The position numbers and the translations under genes were made by a program. This document shows, piece after piece, positions 63,644 through 64,000 of a stretch of DNA of 64,000 nucleotides. Source of the stretch: Flavobacterium sp. (GTDB lineage: Bacteria > Bacteroidota > Bacteroidia > Flavobacteriales > Flavobacteriaceae); the NCBI GenBank assembly GCA_023251135.1, contig JAHEZJ010000027.1, positions 1 to 64,000 of the forward strand. The letters run 5' to 3'. Under the pieces are notes generated by a model. It saw nothing but the letters and a program-made list of their open reading frames with translations. It did not search any database and had not been told where the DNA came from. How positions within the stretch are numbered: position 1 is the stretch's first letter; every line of letters begins with the position of its first letter.

Positions 63644-64000
63644 TTATTCTTCCATTTTGGTTTTTAAATTTTCAAGACCTTTTTGTAGGTCGTTGCCAAT
63701 CATTTGGTCCATTTTCATCATAGGCAGCATAATATTCATTGGGTAAGGAATAACACCACTGATGCCCCATTTTACTTTGGTTTGATTTCCCGGTGCGGTT
63801 TCTGTCGACATAAAACCTATCGCAGTATCATCCATTGGTTTTTTGAAACGCAGCGCAAAGTCAATGCGTTTGCCTTCTGTAATTTTAGTAATTTCCTGTT
63901 CACCCTCACCAACTTCTTTTACCTGGCTTTCCCAGGCCGATATTGAACCAACACTACCATCAGTTCCTTTATAAGTCGATTTCATTTTGGGATCAAGGTT
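63644..64000 (-). CDS. SRPBCC family protein, 5' part outside the window
   Basis: At least 118 codons of a START/polyketide cyclase-like protein (SRPBCC fold): KSTYKGTDGSVGSISAWES, RIDFALRFKKPMDDTAIG, KVKWGISGVIPYPMNIML. The frame stays open to the right edge (residues NLDPK precede the first visible Met), so the start lies beyond the window and internal Met codons are not taken as starts. Members bind hydrophobic ligands; the function here is unknown. Confidence 0.8.
   Translation of the reverse strand, partial: NLDPKMKSTYKGTDGSVGSISAWESQVKEVGEGEQEITKITEGKRIDFALRFKKPMDDTAIGFMSTETAPGNQTKVKWGISGVIPYPMNIMLPMMKMDQMIGNDLQKGLENLKTKMEE

Larger units (their letters stand above)
63417..63647. repeat. 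Tandem duplication of the purC tail with palindrome
   Basis: Copy 1 (63417-63521) begins in the purC stop region (CTTTCAGGAAAATAATAA). Copy 2 (63547-63647) repeats it with small changes (CTTTCAGGAAGATAATAA, then the same palindrome and the same tail cgataaatttta). Copy 2 ends at the stop codon of the SRPBCC gene. Confidence 0.85.

Overview
The window reads as a chromosome segment of a gliding Bacteroidota bacterium, most likely a Flavobacterium. Supporting signs are the gldF/gldG pair, promoter -7 elements of the form TAnnTTTG with an upstream TTG, AT-rich intergenic DNA, many Bacteroidota-type lipoproteins and RND/TolC sets, and the intergenic repeat style (for example gtttcaggtttcaag arrays and CCCGACAGG...CCTGTCGGG palindromes). 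I see no rRNA, tRNA or CRISPR array.

Layout. 0.4-9.7 kb: a heavy-metal efflux operon (adaptor, CusA/CzcA-type RND pump, TolC-type channel, beta-barrel protein, META lipoprotein), preceded by an OmpR-type two-component pair. 9.8-24 kb: an accessory region of poorly known genes: a lysozyme-like protein without signal peptide, a possible secreted cysteine peptidase, a methyltransferase, a possible beta-barrel haem-binding protein and a TPR lipocalin-like protein. It also holds a six-gene minus-strand operon (17.5-23.8 kb) with a caspase-like peptidase, an alpha/beta hydrolase, a PEGA-like/HTH protein, two paralogous helical proteins and a protein with a membrane-inserting C-terminus. This is the best candidate for an undescribed system, perhaps a defence or cell-death module. 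24.3-34.8 kb: a copper cluster with an AraC regulator fused to a Cys-x-x-Cys metal-sensor domain, a CopA ATPase, a CopZ-like chaperone, a Cys-rich lipoprotein, a second RND pump set and a HYC_CC_PP-like protein.

34.9-42.6 kb: small membrane protein genes, a SpoU/TrmH-like methylase, a GH20 beta-hexosaminidase broken near its C-terminus by an in-frame TGA, a phospholipase C-like phosphoesterase and a serine hydrolase. 42.86-45.58 kb: a small putative integrated element at the 3' end of mnmE. A second copy of the last ~39 bp of mnmE (encoding FANFCIGK-stop) lies 2.7 kb away in the same orientation, and between the copies are two paralogous genes of unknown function and a frameshifted excisionase-like remnant.

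45.5-64 kb: mainly core genes: mnmE, a universal stress protein, a MutS-like ATPase, a FrnE-type DsbA protein, dnaN, gldG/gldF, an SAM hydroxide adenosyltransferase, phoH, a HAD phosphatase, an S9 peptidase, a GNAT acetyltransferase and purC. A SRPBCC gene runs off the right edge. The 3' tail of purC is partly duplicated in tandem together with a palindromic element that also occurs near dnaN.
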